From NCBI GenBank assembly GCA_016946835.1, contig JACVTC010000080.1:590001-650000 (forward strand): a DNA stretch of 60,000 nt, in the 5' to 3' direction. How positions within the stretch are numbered: the first letter of the stretch is position 1; each line of letters begins with the position of its first letter. The notes beneath the pieces are model-generated. The model made no database searches. It saw only the letters and a list, made by a program, of their open reading frames with translations, and was not told where the DNA came from. Both the position numbers and the translations under genes were made by a program. This document shows, in pieces, positions 24,145 through 33,013 of the stretch. The DNA comes from Neocallimastix lanati (nom. inval.) (lineage: Eukaryota; Neocallimastigomycota; Neocallimastigomycetes; Neocallimastigales; Neocallimastigaceae).

Positions 24145-24302
24145 CGTAGGCAACCAAACCTCACCTCCTCCAGATTACTTATTCTGGATTAGGGCTTGAA
24201 TTGACTATCTGAAAGAAATTATGGTCATCTCTTTTAGAGTCATTTTCCCTGCTGGTCTATCTTACTACATTTTCAGCGTTGACTCTACCGGTTCTACTGG
24301 TT
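24141..24302 (-). mobile_element. LINE 3'-coding remnant related to the older LINE at 26949-28050
   Basis: A higher-GC patch whose plus-strand segment around 24217-24295 (AAATTATGGTCATC ... CCCTGCTGGTCTA ... TTTTCAGCG) resembles 27209-27290 (AAATTATGATCTTC ... CCCTGCTGGCCTG ... TTCTTCAGCA). In that second place the minus strand encodes the C-terminus of a LINE protein. The patch is therefore read as a decayed minus-strand copy of the same C-terminal region. Stops interrupt the frame. No clear tail or duplication borders it. Confidence 0.45.
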
Positions 24303-24720
24303 AGTTTGCGTTTATACACATCACTTTTTTTTTATATATATATATATATATATAATCTAAAATCAATAATTTTTTGCATCTCTTCCAACCAAGAAGGAGG
24401 GGTATATAATTCATACCATGTCACATATATATATTTACACGGTCATTATTCAATAAATTACACTTCCAGTGCTTTATTAAATAGATTAAAATATTTTTAT
24501 GTATTACATTTAATAATAAAAAAAATACATTATTTAATTAAAAGATAAAAAATAAAATGTATATAAAAGATTAAGTAAAATAAAATAAAAAAAAAAAAAA
24601 AAACAATAAAAAATAATTATATAAAAAAAAAATAATAACAAATTTTAATTAATTATAGAAAATTTAATGCAATAAAGAATAAAAATAAGTTCAAAAGTTA
24701 AAAAAAAAAAAAAAAAAAAA
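24303..24720. other. AT-rich spacer ending in an A-run
   Basis: Short open frames only, with TA repeats (24335-24354). It ends with an A-run (about 24702-24720) directly before the target-site duplication of the next LINE fragment. No gene recognised. Confidence 0.5.
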
Positions 24721-24750
24721 TTTCGGTGTGATGTATACTATGTGTAGTAA
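24721..24750. repeat. Target-site duplication, left copy (30 bp)
   Basis: Thirty bases beginning TTTCGGTGTGATGTATAC are repeated exactly at 25022-25051. Together they border a poly(A)-tailed LINE 3' end, as expected for target-primed reverse transcription. Confidence 0.75.
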
Positions 24751-24988
24751 TGGATTTTCACCTCCAGATACAGATTCGATTGATAACACTAATACTGAAA
24801 TTATTACTCACAATAATGGACGTGGTGTTATTATCGAGGAATGGGAAAAGTTAGAGGCTATTGCTTCTAACGCACTTTTATAATTTTATTATATATAATA
24901 TTTTATTTCATGTATTTTATTTGTTATTTTTTCATTTAATTTCATGTAATTTTATTATTATTATAAATTAAATAAAGTTTTCTCTAAG

Positions 24989-25021
<33 letters not shown>
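24751..25021 (+). mobile_element. 5'-truncated LINE insertion with poly(A) tail
   Basis: The first 130 bases read as the C-terminus of the LINE protein encoded at 28196-29191: DTDSIDNTNTEII, then GVIIEEWEKLEAIASNALL and a stop. The full element has DTDSNDNF, then GVIFDEWEELEAISSSKLIT. A 3' untranslated region follows, with an AATAAA signal, the terminal motif TCTCTAAGTCTA and about 30 A. The fragment is bounded by a perfect 30-bp duplication (24721-24750 and 25022-25051). It is only about 270 bp long including tail, so severely 5'-truncated. Confidence 0.85.
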
Positions 25022-25025
<4 letters not shown>

Positions 25026-25051
25026 GGTGTGATGTATACTATGTGTAGTAA
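25022..25051. repeat. Target-site duplication, right copy (30 bp)
   Basis: Exact repeat of 24721-24750, immediately after the poly(A) tail of the fragment at 24751-25021. Confidence 0.75.
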
Positions 25052-25249
25052 CATGATCTTTACCTGTAAAGAATTGGGAAAATTACAGAAAAAAGTCTTT
25101 ACCTTTTCTAGAAGATCTCTTTTGTATGAATTTGTTATGATAATTGAACAAAAATCCTTGGATATTTCTTTAGATTCAGAAAAGGATTATGATAATGATA
25201 TCTATAATTTTATATGGAGTGCTCTTCTTTGGCGGACGATCAATATATG

Positions 25250-25288
<39 letters not shown>

Positions 25289-25838
25289 AAACTTAATGAT
25301 GGGGAACAAAGACAATTAGTAGACAATATTTTTAAACAAAGTTCTACTTTGTCGACTGTTTCTGTATTTTGTAGGACATTGTGGAGTTTCTACCAAACAT
25401 AATATCATTAATTTTAATTTGTTGATCTTTTTAGATTGATGATGAAATAGTATTCCGTTGAATCTATTGAATCTATTGTTGCTAAGAGCGTCGACGACGT
25501 CGTACTGATAAGGCATAATGATAATACAGGATCGTCATCTATTTCTACGAAGGATGAATCTTGCCCTAGTAGTTCAATAAATGATGAATCTGGGGAGAGT
25601 TTAGTGGACACCACACTATCTATTTTAAAGATGTTACTTCTAGGTTTTATTTCTTTTTTATTTGTTAGGAAGGGAAAAATTCCCGCATAGTACAACTTGC
25701 CGAAATACATAGTATTTTCGAGCTTTTTTATTTTTTTATTTTTTAATTTTTTTATTTTTAATTTCAAATGTACTTTTCACCTACATGTATTTTTTTAAAA
25801 TAAAATTAATAAAGTTTTGGAAGTGTATTCTCTTCCCC

Positions 25839-25876
<38 letters not shown>
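25052..25876 (+). mobile_element. Older LINE 3' remnant carrying an internal A-run
   Basis: The plus strand aligns with the C-terminal protein of the nearly complete LINE. CKELGKLQKKVFTFSRR, then EKSL-like QKSLDISLDSEKDYDNDI, corresponds to CPKFEEFRQHFIPF and EKSLNIPDDKEEDFDDNI. After an A-run (25250-25286), IKLNDGEQRQLVDNIF corresponds to LKIGSGERRRFINNIF. Stops and frameshifts follow, then VAKSVDDVV matching VVKSVDVVT. The 3' end has AATAAAGTTTTGGAAGTG, TATTCTCTTCCCCTTCTA and an A-tail (25843-25876). It is a dead copy, and the target for the insertion at 24751-25021. Confidence 0.8.
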
Positions 25877-25880
<4 letters not shown>

Positions 25881-26329
25881 GTCGACGTTCGAAATGATAA
25901 GGCATGGATTTTCACCTTTCCCGTTGAAAGATCTGACTCAAATTCGATTGATAAACACTAATACTAATACTGAAATTATTTACTCGCAATAATGGACGTA
26001 ATGTTATCATTGAGGAATAGGAAAAAGTTAGAAACTATTGCTTCTAACGTACATTTATAATTATTATAATATATAATACTTTCATTTCAAGTATTTTATT
26101 TTTTATTTTTTATTTTTTATTTTTTTTTTTATTTTTTATTTTTTATTTTTTATTTTTTATTTTTTATTTTTTATTTTTTATTTTTTATTTTTTATTTTTT
26201 ATTTTTTATTTTTTTATTTTTTATTTTTATTTTTATTTTTATTTTTTTTTTTATTTTATTTTTATTTAAATCATTTAATATTTATTATTATTATTATAAA
26301 TTAAATAAAGTTATTCTCTAAGTCTAAAC

Positions 26330-26355
<26 letters not shown>
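25877..26355 (+). mobile_element. 5'-truncated LINE 3' end with poly(A) tail and expanded TTTTTA array
   Basis: It starts directly after the preceding A-tail with GAGCGTCGACGTTCG, the segment that codes for KSVDVV in the full element. It then continues through decayed codons equivalent to SDSNSID and to the terminal EWEELEAI block (here with stops), and ends in AATAAAGTTATTCTCTAAG, TCTA and an A-tail (26332-26355). The 3' untranslated region contains a hexanucleotide (TTTTTA)n expansion at about 26092-26262. Confidence 0.8.
26092..26262. repeat. (TTTTTA)n hexanucleotide array inside a LINE 3' UTR
   Basis: About 28 imperfect copies of TTTTTA interrupt the 3' untranslated region of the LINE fragment at 25877-26355. 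The same position in the fragment at 24751-25021 holds only a short TTTTATTTGTTATTTTTT stretch, so the array expanded after insertion. Confidence 0.85.
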
Positions 26356-26361
<6 letters not shown>

Positions 26362-26371
26362 AATTATGAGG

Positions 26372-26660
26372 TGTGTAATATATATATGTGATATAGTACG
26401 CGATATGGCAAAGGAATAGTGTGGTTAGAAGTCCTATTAATTCTCATCAACATACATTTAACTAACAGCACAGTTCCAAACACAGAACCTATAGTTTAAG
26501 TAATTCAATTTTTGATGATCTTTCTTTTGGTTAAGGGGATAGTTTTAATGGATACAACATTGTCTATTTTAAAGATGGTACTTTTTTGATTTTATTATTT
26601 TAGATTTAATTGGTGATCCAGTGAGAAAAGCTAGGTACAACTAACACCACCCATTGGGTA
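26372..26660 (+). mobile_element. Decayed LINE 3' remnant
   Basis: The segment around 26535-26640 (GGGGATAGTTTTAATGGATA, then CTATTTTAAAGATGGTACTT, later TAGGTACAACT) parallels 25595-25690 (GGGGAGAGTTTAGTGGACA, CTATTTTAAAGATG, TAGTACAACT). It is therefore another copy of the region just past the coding end. Upstream bases to 26372 are similar in composition but not aligned by eye. No intact frame. Confidence 0.5.
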
Positions 26661-26822
26661 ACATTTAGGGTAATCTTCTGAAACTATTTTTCTTTCAATG
26701 GAAATAGAAAATTACTAATAATAAATAACAACGATTATCATCATTTGACCTATGCTGTGCTGAGCTTGAATAGATTTCTAGTTTTATATATATATATATA
26801 TTTAAATTATAAAGTTATCGTA
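26661..26822. other. Sequence between LINE remnants
   Basis: Mixed-composition sequence, possibly further LINE decay, plus a TA run (26784-26802). Not recognised. Confidence 0.4.
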
Positions 26823-26837
26823 ATTCGTACCTTTAAT
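26823..26837. repeat. Target-site duplication, left copy (TTCGTACCTTTAATT)
   Basis: The 15-base word TTCGTACCTTTAATT occurs here and again at 26905-26919, bracketing a poly(T)-flanked LINE terminus. Confidence 0.7.
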
Positions 26838-26904
26838 TTTTTTTTTTTTTTTTAGACTAGGAAGAGAATACACTTCCAAGTCTTTTTTTTTTTTTTTTTT
26901 TTTT
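26838..26904 (-). mobile_element. Tail-only LINE insertion (~30 bp of 3' end plus poly(A))
   Basis: On the minus strand this reads A-run, then AGACTTGGAAGTGTATTCTC, then TTCCTAGTCTA, then A-run. The middle is the terminal motif of the LINE family here (compare TTTTGGAAGTGTATTCTC at 25816-25835 and CCTAGTCTA at the end of the element at 28064-33013). The unit is flanked by a 15-bp duplication, so it is a genuine target-primed insertion in which only about 30 bases were copied. Confidence 0.75.
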
Positions 26905-26919
26905 TTCGTACCTTTAATT
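26905..26919. repeat. Target-site duplication, right copy (TTCGTACCTTTAATT)
   Basis: Repeat of 26823-26837. It is followed by a partial further CGTACCTT, so the target itself contained a short repeat. Confidence 0.7.
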
Positions 26920-26948
26920 CGTACCTTGGAATTTAGCAACCATCAAAC

Positions 26949-28050
26949 CATTTTTTTTTTTTTTAACGGCAGCAAACTTGTTTCATCTTTATTAATTAAA
27001 TATTTGATAAAATACATGTAATAAAATAAAAAAAAAAAAAAAGATAAAAAAAATAAACAAAAAATAAAACACAAAATAAAATAAAATAATGGTATAATAT
27101 ATTCTAGTTTCATTTAATTAATATTTGTAAGACTTCACAAGGGCATTATTATACTGAAGTATAATAATTAATTTTGACTTCGCAATGTTAATCATAATTT
27201 TAAGAAACAAAATTATGATCTTCATTGGTTGCGCTATCCCTGCTGGCCTGTTTTACTGTTTCTTCAGCATTGTAGCTCTTGGTAGTAGTAGTACGATTCG
27301 ATTTGAACCTATTGAGCAAAGACCATTGCTGGCCAATAGCAATAGGTATAATCGATTGGAGAAGTGCCGCAGTAACCACTAAGAACGGAGTATCAGAATA
27401 AGCACCTGATTTCATCTGGCACTTAAATAGATCCTCCCATTCCCTTGTACTTTTATTAATACTTCGACCTCCAAGAAGGAAATTAAACACTTTTTCACAC
27501 ACACTAGAATCAATATACACATTATTTTCAATACTATTACTAACATTACTAAAAATATTATTACTAGTAATACTATAACTATTATTACTATTACTATTAT
27601 TACTATTACTATTATAACTATTACTATTATCATTATTACTATTAACTATATCATTTGTTAGGTTGCCACGGTTAAAAGCATTATATAAAAATAAAATTTT
27701 ATCATTAACTTTACTACGAATATGATCGAAAAAAGGACAATCAATTAACCAATGACTTATCTATTGTTTATTACTTTTACAACAGGGACAAAAATTAGGA
27801 CACATTTGATCTACTATTTTTGCAGCTTTAGCAATTCTAGCATCTAATCTATATCCGCTTCGTGCTCTCAATAGCCAATAGAAACCATATAAAAGATCAG
27901 GATATTCATAACAAAGTTTTATAAATTTTGATGTTTTTTTCGAATTTGTTTTTGTCATAAAACTCAGCTTTAATAGAATTAATTTTCATATCTCTTTTCC
28001 AATAAAAATCCTTGATTTTATTATCGTTATTACCTCTTTTCTCTAGTTTA
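26949..28050 (-). mobile_element. Older LINE (second subfamily): C-terminal coding region and 3' UTR, broken
   Basis: On the minus strand this holds the C-terminal third of a LINE protein, related to but distinct from the element next to it. FYWKRDM (28000 region) matches FYWENIH. YGFYWLLRARSGYRLDAR matches LGFFWIGRIKCGFKFDVK. CPNFCPCC then HWLI and CPFFDHIR (27720-27790) match the CCHC zinc finger, but an in-frame TAG and a one-base frameshift split it. A Ser/Asn triplet expansion follows (27545-27650), then VCEKVFNFLLGG and an end at DHNFVS with stop near 27200. The 3' UTR runs to about 26964 and ends in poly(A) (plus-strand T-run 26949-26963). It is the target into which the larger LINE inserted. 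Confidence 0.8.
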
Positions 28051-28063
28051 CGTTTAACCATCA
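28051..28063. repeat. Target-site duplication of the large LINE, tail side (CGTTTAACCATCA)
   Basis: Thirteen bases identical to 33014-33026 and directly adjacent to the element's poly(A) tail (plus-strand T-run 28064-28091). Confidence 0.85.
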
Positions 28064-28094
<31 letters not shown>

Positions 28095-28195
28095 CTAGGA
28101 ATAAACTTTATTTAATAATATTATTTTAAAAAATACATGAAATTTAAATACATGAAATTTTTTTTTTTTTTTTTTTTTATATTAATATTAAAAAA

Positions 28196-29191
28196 CTACG
28201 TTATGAGCTTCGAGGACGAAATGGCCTCTAACTCTTCCCATTCATCGAAGATAACCCCATGTGGATGAAAATTATCATTCGAATCTGTATCAGAATTTCT
28301 TCTTTGCCTTATCGTTACGACGTCGACGCTCTTGACAACGGTAGGTCTAACACTATACAAATCGATCATGGTGTAAAAATCACCAATCATAATAGGCATA
28401 ACGTTAGTAAGGAATTCCGCAAGCCCCACAAAATATGAAATCGGGAAAGAAGACTCGTTCGAAGGTGAATGAAAAATATTATTAATAAATCGCCTTCTTT
28501 CCCCCGAGCCGATCTTTAAGATTTCAAATACTGCATTTCCGCCAAGAAGGAGACACAGCACGTAAAAATTGATATTATCATCAAAATCTTCCTCTTTATC
28601 ATCAGGAATGTTCAATGATTTCTCATGAACAATTAGAGAAAAATTAATAAAAATTTCATCAACAAAGGGAATGAAATGTTGCCTAAATTCTTCAAATTTA
28701 GGACATAAAAGTATCCAGTGTGTAAAACTAGGTATGCTGTTACTCTCACCACAACAAGGGCAGTATGTTGGGCAATTTTCTGATACTAGATTACTTTTAA
28801 CATACGTTTTTACATCAAATTTGAATCCACATTTAATTCGTCCAATCCAAAAAAATCCAAGAGAAAATTGTGAATATTTTAGTGATAGACGATGAATAAA
28901 TTTTTTAAAACCAAATTTAAATTTCTTGTATTTTGTAGATCTGATCGCAGGAGTGCTTGAATAATGAATATTTTCCCAGTAAAACTTCCTTATTTCTCCA
29001 GGAAGTTTATTATTGTGCTTGTGTACTGCTAAACTCCGTGCTTTTTTCGTCCATGAATAGTGAGAAAGTGTAGGTATATTTTTGACTAAATGAGAAATAA
29101 TACAAGAAGAATCTTTCCACTTTTTAAAGCATCGAATCATCGCCTTAGCACAAAAACTAGCTATAGGAGGTATAGAAAGTTCCTTAGACAT
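28196..29191 (-). CDS. LINE protein C-terminal portion with CCHC zinc finger (331 aa after in-frame stop)
   Basis: It is open from an ATG at 29189-29191 to a TAA next to the 3' UTR. It lies in the same frame as the reverse transcriptase upstream, separated only by the stop TAA and one AAT codon, so it is most simply the C-terminal quarter of the same polyprotein. It starts MSKELSIPPIASFCAKAMIR, the usual continuation after a LINE thumb region. A zinc finger follows at residues 140-163 (C144-x2-C147-x10-H158-x4-C163, in CPTYCPCCGES then HWILLCPKF). After that come an acidic loop (KEEDFDDN), an LLLGG block and the terminal GVIFDEWEELEAISSSK. Several decayed copies at 24751-26355 and 26949-28050 preserve the same landmarks. 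Independent translation from this ATG is possible but less likely. Confidence 0.85.
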   Translation of the reverse strand: MSKELSIPPIASFCAKAMIRCFKKWKDSSCIISHLVKNIPTLSHYSWTKKARSLAVHKHNNKLPGEIRKFYWENIHYSSTPAIRSTKYKKFKFGFKKFIHRLSLKYSQFSLGFFWIGRIKCGFKFDVKTYVKSNLVSENCPTYCPCCGESNSIPSFTHWILLCPKFEEFRQHFIPFVDEIFINFSLIVHEKSLNIPDDKEEDFDDNINFYVLCLLLGGNAVFEILKIGSGERRRFINNIFHSPSNESSFPISYFVGLAEFLTNVMPIMIGDFYTMIDLYSVRPTVVKSVDVVTIRQRRNSDTDSNDNFHPHGVIFDEWEELEAISSSKLIT

Positions 29192-29194
29192 ATT

Positions 29195-32100
29195 TTAAAT
29201 TGAAGTATTGGAGGTTTTATTTTTAAACCCGAAACTCCAATACAAACCTCGATTAAAAGCAGTTTGAGCTTTTTCAGTATTCTTTTTATTTGAACCAAGT
29301 AAGGGAGCATAATAAAGAACTGAACTAAGGACAAAAGAAACTAGTATACGAGTTTTAAAGTAGAAAGGAACATTCCTATTGGTTAAAAATCTAAAGAAAG
29401 AGTTAACTGTATAATTAATTTTACTATTCATCTTAGCAATAATAGGTTTTAAATCCAACGATTCATTAAAAGGTATACCAAGATATGTATATTGATTAGT
29501 GCTTGGTATATAGTTCATACCAAGTCTAAATGTAGGATTTTCATAATGTCTTGAAGGTATAAAATTCTTTGGTTTAACAACTAGTGTAGCGCATTTATTG
29601 ATTCCAAAGGTCATTTCATTTTTAATACCCCAATCATGAGCAATATTCAAAAGGTTTTTAAGTGAAGATTTTGTAGGAGCTAATAATACAATATCATCAG
29701 CAAATAATCCACCACAACACTTTTTCTTTTCAGTAATCACACCATATCTTTTACATTTATCAAAAATATCATTGATAAATATATTGAATAAGATAGGTGA
29801 GAGAGGACACCCTTGGCGAACACCACGGTGTATTGGAAATTCTTTTGAAAGTTTACCATTAAAGTTTGCACGAGCTTTCGAGGTAAGGTATAGATTAGTA
29901 ATGAATTGAAGGCATTTACCACGAATACCAAGATTATCTAGTTTAGTAAGTATATTGTAAATTGGAACTGAATCATAAGCTTTTTTTAGGTCAAGAAAGG
30001 CAAGAAAGGTAAATTTATCCTTAAATTTTCTTCTTTGACAAATTTCACGAATGGATACAAATAAACTAATACATTCTTCTTTATTTCTAAAACCAAACTG
30101 TTCTGGTCTAATTATTCCATTAGAAAAAGCATAGTCCGATATTCTTTTAGTGACAATTTTTGATAGAATTTTTAAACCTACAATGATGAGAGAAATACCA
30201 CGATAATTATTACAATCTGAAAGATCCCCTTTTTTAGGAATAGAAACAATAGAAGCAGAGTTCCATTCATTAGGAAAGTCACCATCCCAAATTTTATTAG
30301 AAAGTAATAACAGACACTTTGCACAATCGGAATAAGTAACCTCTTGATTAGAGTCATCCTGAGAAGAAGTTCTACTCTCAGGATTAAAAAATGCTTTAAA
30401 AAATTCTGTAGGTATACCATCAGGACCAGGTGCTTTGTTATTTTTCATTGAAAGAACAGTTGAATGAATTTCTGACATGGAAATAGGTTGATTAATATCC
30501 CATGATTCCTGAGGAGTAGAAAAATTATTAAGTATTTTTTTCCAATAATTTTCATTAAGACTGTGACCAGTTGTATCAGAAGCAAGTTCTTCATAGTGTT
30601 CTGCAAAACGATTGAGTTGATCTTCTTGGGATACTAGAACATTACCTTCTTTATCTTTAATGTATACAGGTGATTGGGATGGAGAGTAAGAAGGTTTAGA
30701 GATTTTCTTAAGTCCAGACCAACCACGCTGGGCATCATTTTTTAAGAAACATTCGCCGATGGAATGAATCAAATTTTTAAATCTAATATTCCTAATATTT
30801 CTTTTAATACTAATGATATAATCAGAAAGAACTCTATATTCTTTTGAGAGATCACAAAATTCTTGAAGATTAGACAAATCATTACTAAGTTTAAAATTTT
30901 TAATCCTTTTATAAAATAAATGTTTTTCATGTGATAATTTCTTAATATAAGCAGGACAATGGAACGTTGAACCCTGTAAATTTGTAGGAACTCTTGCTTG
31001 AATGTCATCGCCTATTTTATTTGCTGTGTCAAGAAGTTTTTTAACCATTGTATTAGAGTCTAGATTATCATTATGTTCAAATTCATCCAGTAAACATGTG
31101 AATTTATTATGAGAGAAGATTGCTTCACGTTTATCCCTACAAATTCGATTAGACCACTTAATTTGTTTATCCCGAGGAGGAGTAACAAAACCATCAGGAG
31201 ATATTTTTTTACAAGAAAGAATAAGTGGTAAATGGTCAGAGATGTCATTAAAAGAGTAGCATACAGAAGCAATATTCAGATAATATCTTAATTTATCGTT
31301 CACTACTATAAAATCAATACAAGAATTCTTTCCACCATTAGACCAAGTAAATTGATGACCAACCATATCCATAACAAACCATTGAGGGGAAATTCTAAGA
31401 ATAAGATCTTTGAGTTGTTGCTTAGACATGTTGAAATCACCAACAATAGCCGAAGGGTTATTCTGATGGTTCTTGAGCCAGTTAGCAAAAACAGTTTCCG
31501 CTTTTTCTCTAGAGTCTTTGTGTTTTTTGCTAGGGATGTAAATGTTCCCTAAAGAACATCTGACACCCCAAAAAGAGAATATATTTACTGAGAGTATATA
31601 TCTATATTCAAAATCATCATTAGTGAATTGGCAGGAGGAGTGCACACCTATATAAAGGCCCCTCATACCAGGGATTTTTTTGTCCGCACGTCTCAGTACT
31701 GTTCTATAATGATTAAGGAATGGATATGAGTTAGAAAAAGAGTTAAGGAATGAACTATTACCGACTTCTTGAAGACAAATACAAATAGGATTAAAGATTG
31801 AATTAAAATTGGTAAGTCCGTCACGTTTTTCAGAATTCCAACCATTTATGTTCCAGCTAATACAGAGGTTGAAATATTGAGTATTCGAGAAAGGGTTAGC
31901 ATACAGGAGGCTTTCAGAGATGGGGATTGAGGGTTCAGAATAATACCTGGTTCTATTATGATTAACATTGCTAAATGTGCGTATCCTTGAAGTAATCTTC
32001 CATTTTATTCTTTTAACAGGTAAGTGCTTAGTAATCAAATAAATAACCTTCAAATAATCCGTATAATTGTTATAGTTAACTCTTAGGATGAAGTAGTTTT

Positions 32101-32281
32101 CCATATTAATATAGTGTTTTTTAACGATTCCATGAATAACTTCATTACAATTTGATATCTTTTTGCTTAAAAATTCCCATAGTCTACTTTCAGTCCAAGA
32201 TTCAAGATCATGAATGAAAATTAAAACAAATTTATCATGGTCAGGACCATAATGTCGCAGACCTCTTCGTATAGTTGACAT
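29195..32281 (-). CDS. LINE endonuclease/reverse transcriptase (1028 aa, ends at a probable premature TAA)
   Basis: The product copies its own RNA into a nicked chromosomal target. Residues 1-115 form an extension whose predicted strand/helix order (KFVLIFI, LWEFLSKKI, IHGIVKKH, YFILRVN, YLKVIYLITKH, IKWKIT) fits an RRM-like fold. Residues 138-357 are the apurinic-endonuclease domain: SWNINGWN, CLQEVG, NIYIPS, VGDFN (D282, N284), CIDFIVVND and ISDHLPL (D348, H350). Residues about 600-905 are the reverse transcriptase: NNKAPGPDGIPTEFF, IPKKGDLSDCNNYRGISL, FLDLKKAYD (D764), RGVRQGCPLSPILFN and LFADDIVLL (D862, D863). All catalytic residues expected are present. Thumb sequence follows to KNKTSNTSI and a TAA. 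Length with the downstream 331 residues (1360) suits a single-ORF LINE. No separate gag-like ORF was found. Confidence 0.93.
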   Translation of the reverse strand: MSTIRRGLRHYGPDHDKFVLIFIHDLESWTESRLWEFLSKKISNCNEVIHGIVKKHYINMENYFILRVNYNNYTDYLKVIYLITKHLPVKRIKWKITSRIRTFSNVNHNRTRYYSEPSIPISESLLYANPFSNTQYFNLCISWNINGWNSEKRDGLTNFNSIFNPICICLQEVGNSSFLNSFSNSYPFLNHYRTVLRRADKKIPGMRGLYIGVHSSCQFTNDDFEYRYILSVNIFSFWGVRCSLGNIYIPSKKHKDSREKAETVFANWLKNHQNNPSAIVGDFNMSKQQLKDLILRISPQWFVMDMVGHQFTWSNGGKNSCIDFIVVNDKLRYYLNIASVCYSFNDISDHLPLILSCKKISPDGFVTPPRDKQIKWSNRICRDKREAIFSHNKFTCLLDEFEHNDNLDSNTMVKKLLDTANKIGDDIQARVPTNLQGSTFHCPAYIKKLSHEKHLFYKRIKNFKLSNDLSNLQEFCDLSKEYRVLSDYIISIKRNIRNIRFKNLIHSIGECFLKNDAQRGWSGLKKISKPSYSPSQSPVYIKDKEGNVLVSQEDQLNRFAEHYEELASDTTGHSLNENYWKKILNNFSTPQESWDINQPISMSEIHSTVLSMKNNKAPGPDGIPTEFFKAFFNPESRTSSQDDSNQEVTYSDCAKCLLLLSNKIWDGDFPNEWNSASIVSIPKKGDLSDCNNYRGISLIIVGLKILSKIVTKRISDYAFSNGIIRPEQFGFRNKEECISLFVSIREICQRRKFKDKFTFLAFLDLKKAYDSVPIYNILTKLDNLGIRGKCLQFITNLYLTSKARANFNGKLSKEFPIHRGVRQGCPLSPILFNIFINDIFDKCKRYGVITEKKKCCGGLFADDIVLLAPTKSSLKNLLNIAHDWGIKNEMTFGINKCATLVVKPKNFIPSRHYENPTFRLGMNYIPSTNQYTYLGIPFNESLDLKPIIAKMNSKINYTVNSFFRFLTNRNVPFYFKTRILVSFVLSSVLYYAPLLGSNKKNTEKAQTAFNRGLYWSFGFKNKTSNTSI

Positions 32282-33013
32282 AATAAAATAAAAAACTTAT
32301 CTATATTAATAAAAAGTATATGTAATATAAAAATAAAAAATAAAATTAGTAAAAAATTAAAAAATTAAAAAAAAAAAAATAAAAATTTATTGCTGTTGTC
32401 TTCTCTTTCGTGTATATTGTTTGCTAAAACTTGTTTGTTTTTCTTTCTTTTTGTGTTGACTAGTTTTTAATTAATGATTTTCAATTATAAATTCCTGTTT
32501 TATGTAAAAATTTCTGTAAAATAATCATATATAATATAAAATTTAAATGTTAATGAAATAATAGTTGTGAAAAAACTATAAAAAGATTCCCATCCGTTAA
32601 ATAATGTCTTAAACACAAGCTTTGGAGTGAATCAATCTCCTACATTTCCATTTTACAATAGCTACATGAAAGTATAAATAATACTATAGAAAAATACATA
32701 TACAAAATAATGCTAAAGTAAAAAATACAATAGATTCATTACAATGATAATATGTAGAAACTACATGATATTATTAATTATACAACTCCAATGTTACTAC
32801 ATATCCAGTTTAAAACAATATAAAACATCAGGTTCACTTTCTACAGTCTTCCAGTATTCCAGTTTTCACTCTTCGTACTAGAAGCCACTTTAGAAAGGAT
32901 AACCATATATTATCATCAGAATCACAGAAAGCTGTAATTAGTACACCTGATATAGGTTAATCCTTTTCCATCAACCCTCCATGGACCTGGAAAAACAGTC
33001 CACTTCATTGGGG
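32282..33013 (-). other. LINE 5' leader (untranslated region)
   Basis: It lies between the target-site duplication and the first ATG of the LINE frame. GC is higher at the far end (32580-33013), and the element begins CCCCAATGAAGTGGAC on the minus strand. It should contain the internal promoter of the element, but no motif can be identified by eye. Confidence 0.65.

Larger units (their letters stand above)
28064..33013 (-). mobile_element. Nearly complete LINE (non-LTR retrotransposon), ~4.95 kb
   Basis: The element runs 33013 to 28064 on the minus strand and is bounded by the 13-bp duplication CGTTTAACCATCA (28051-28063 and 33014-33026). From its 5' end it has a leader of about 730 bp, one long reading frame (32281 to 28196) broken by a single TAA at 29195-29197, and a 3' UTR with an internal A-run (about 28160-28178), an AATAAAG signal and the terminus CCTAGTCTA. 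A 28-base poly(A) tail closes it. The frame encodes an N-terminal extension, an apurinic-type endonuclease, a reverse transcriptase and a CCHC zinc finger. Clade assignment (Tad1/L1-like) needs a tree. The intact duplication and long open frame mark it as a young insertion. Confidence 0.93.

Noticed and set aside
23937-24149. Small Lys-rich plus-strand open frame
   Set aside because: Made of homopolymer runs (poly-Phe at the start, poly-Lys at the end) around a short patch; no coding signature.
29737-31552. Short frames inside the LINE in other frames or on the plus strand
   Set aside because: Shadows of the endonuclease/reverse-transcriptase frame, with no domain content of their own.
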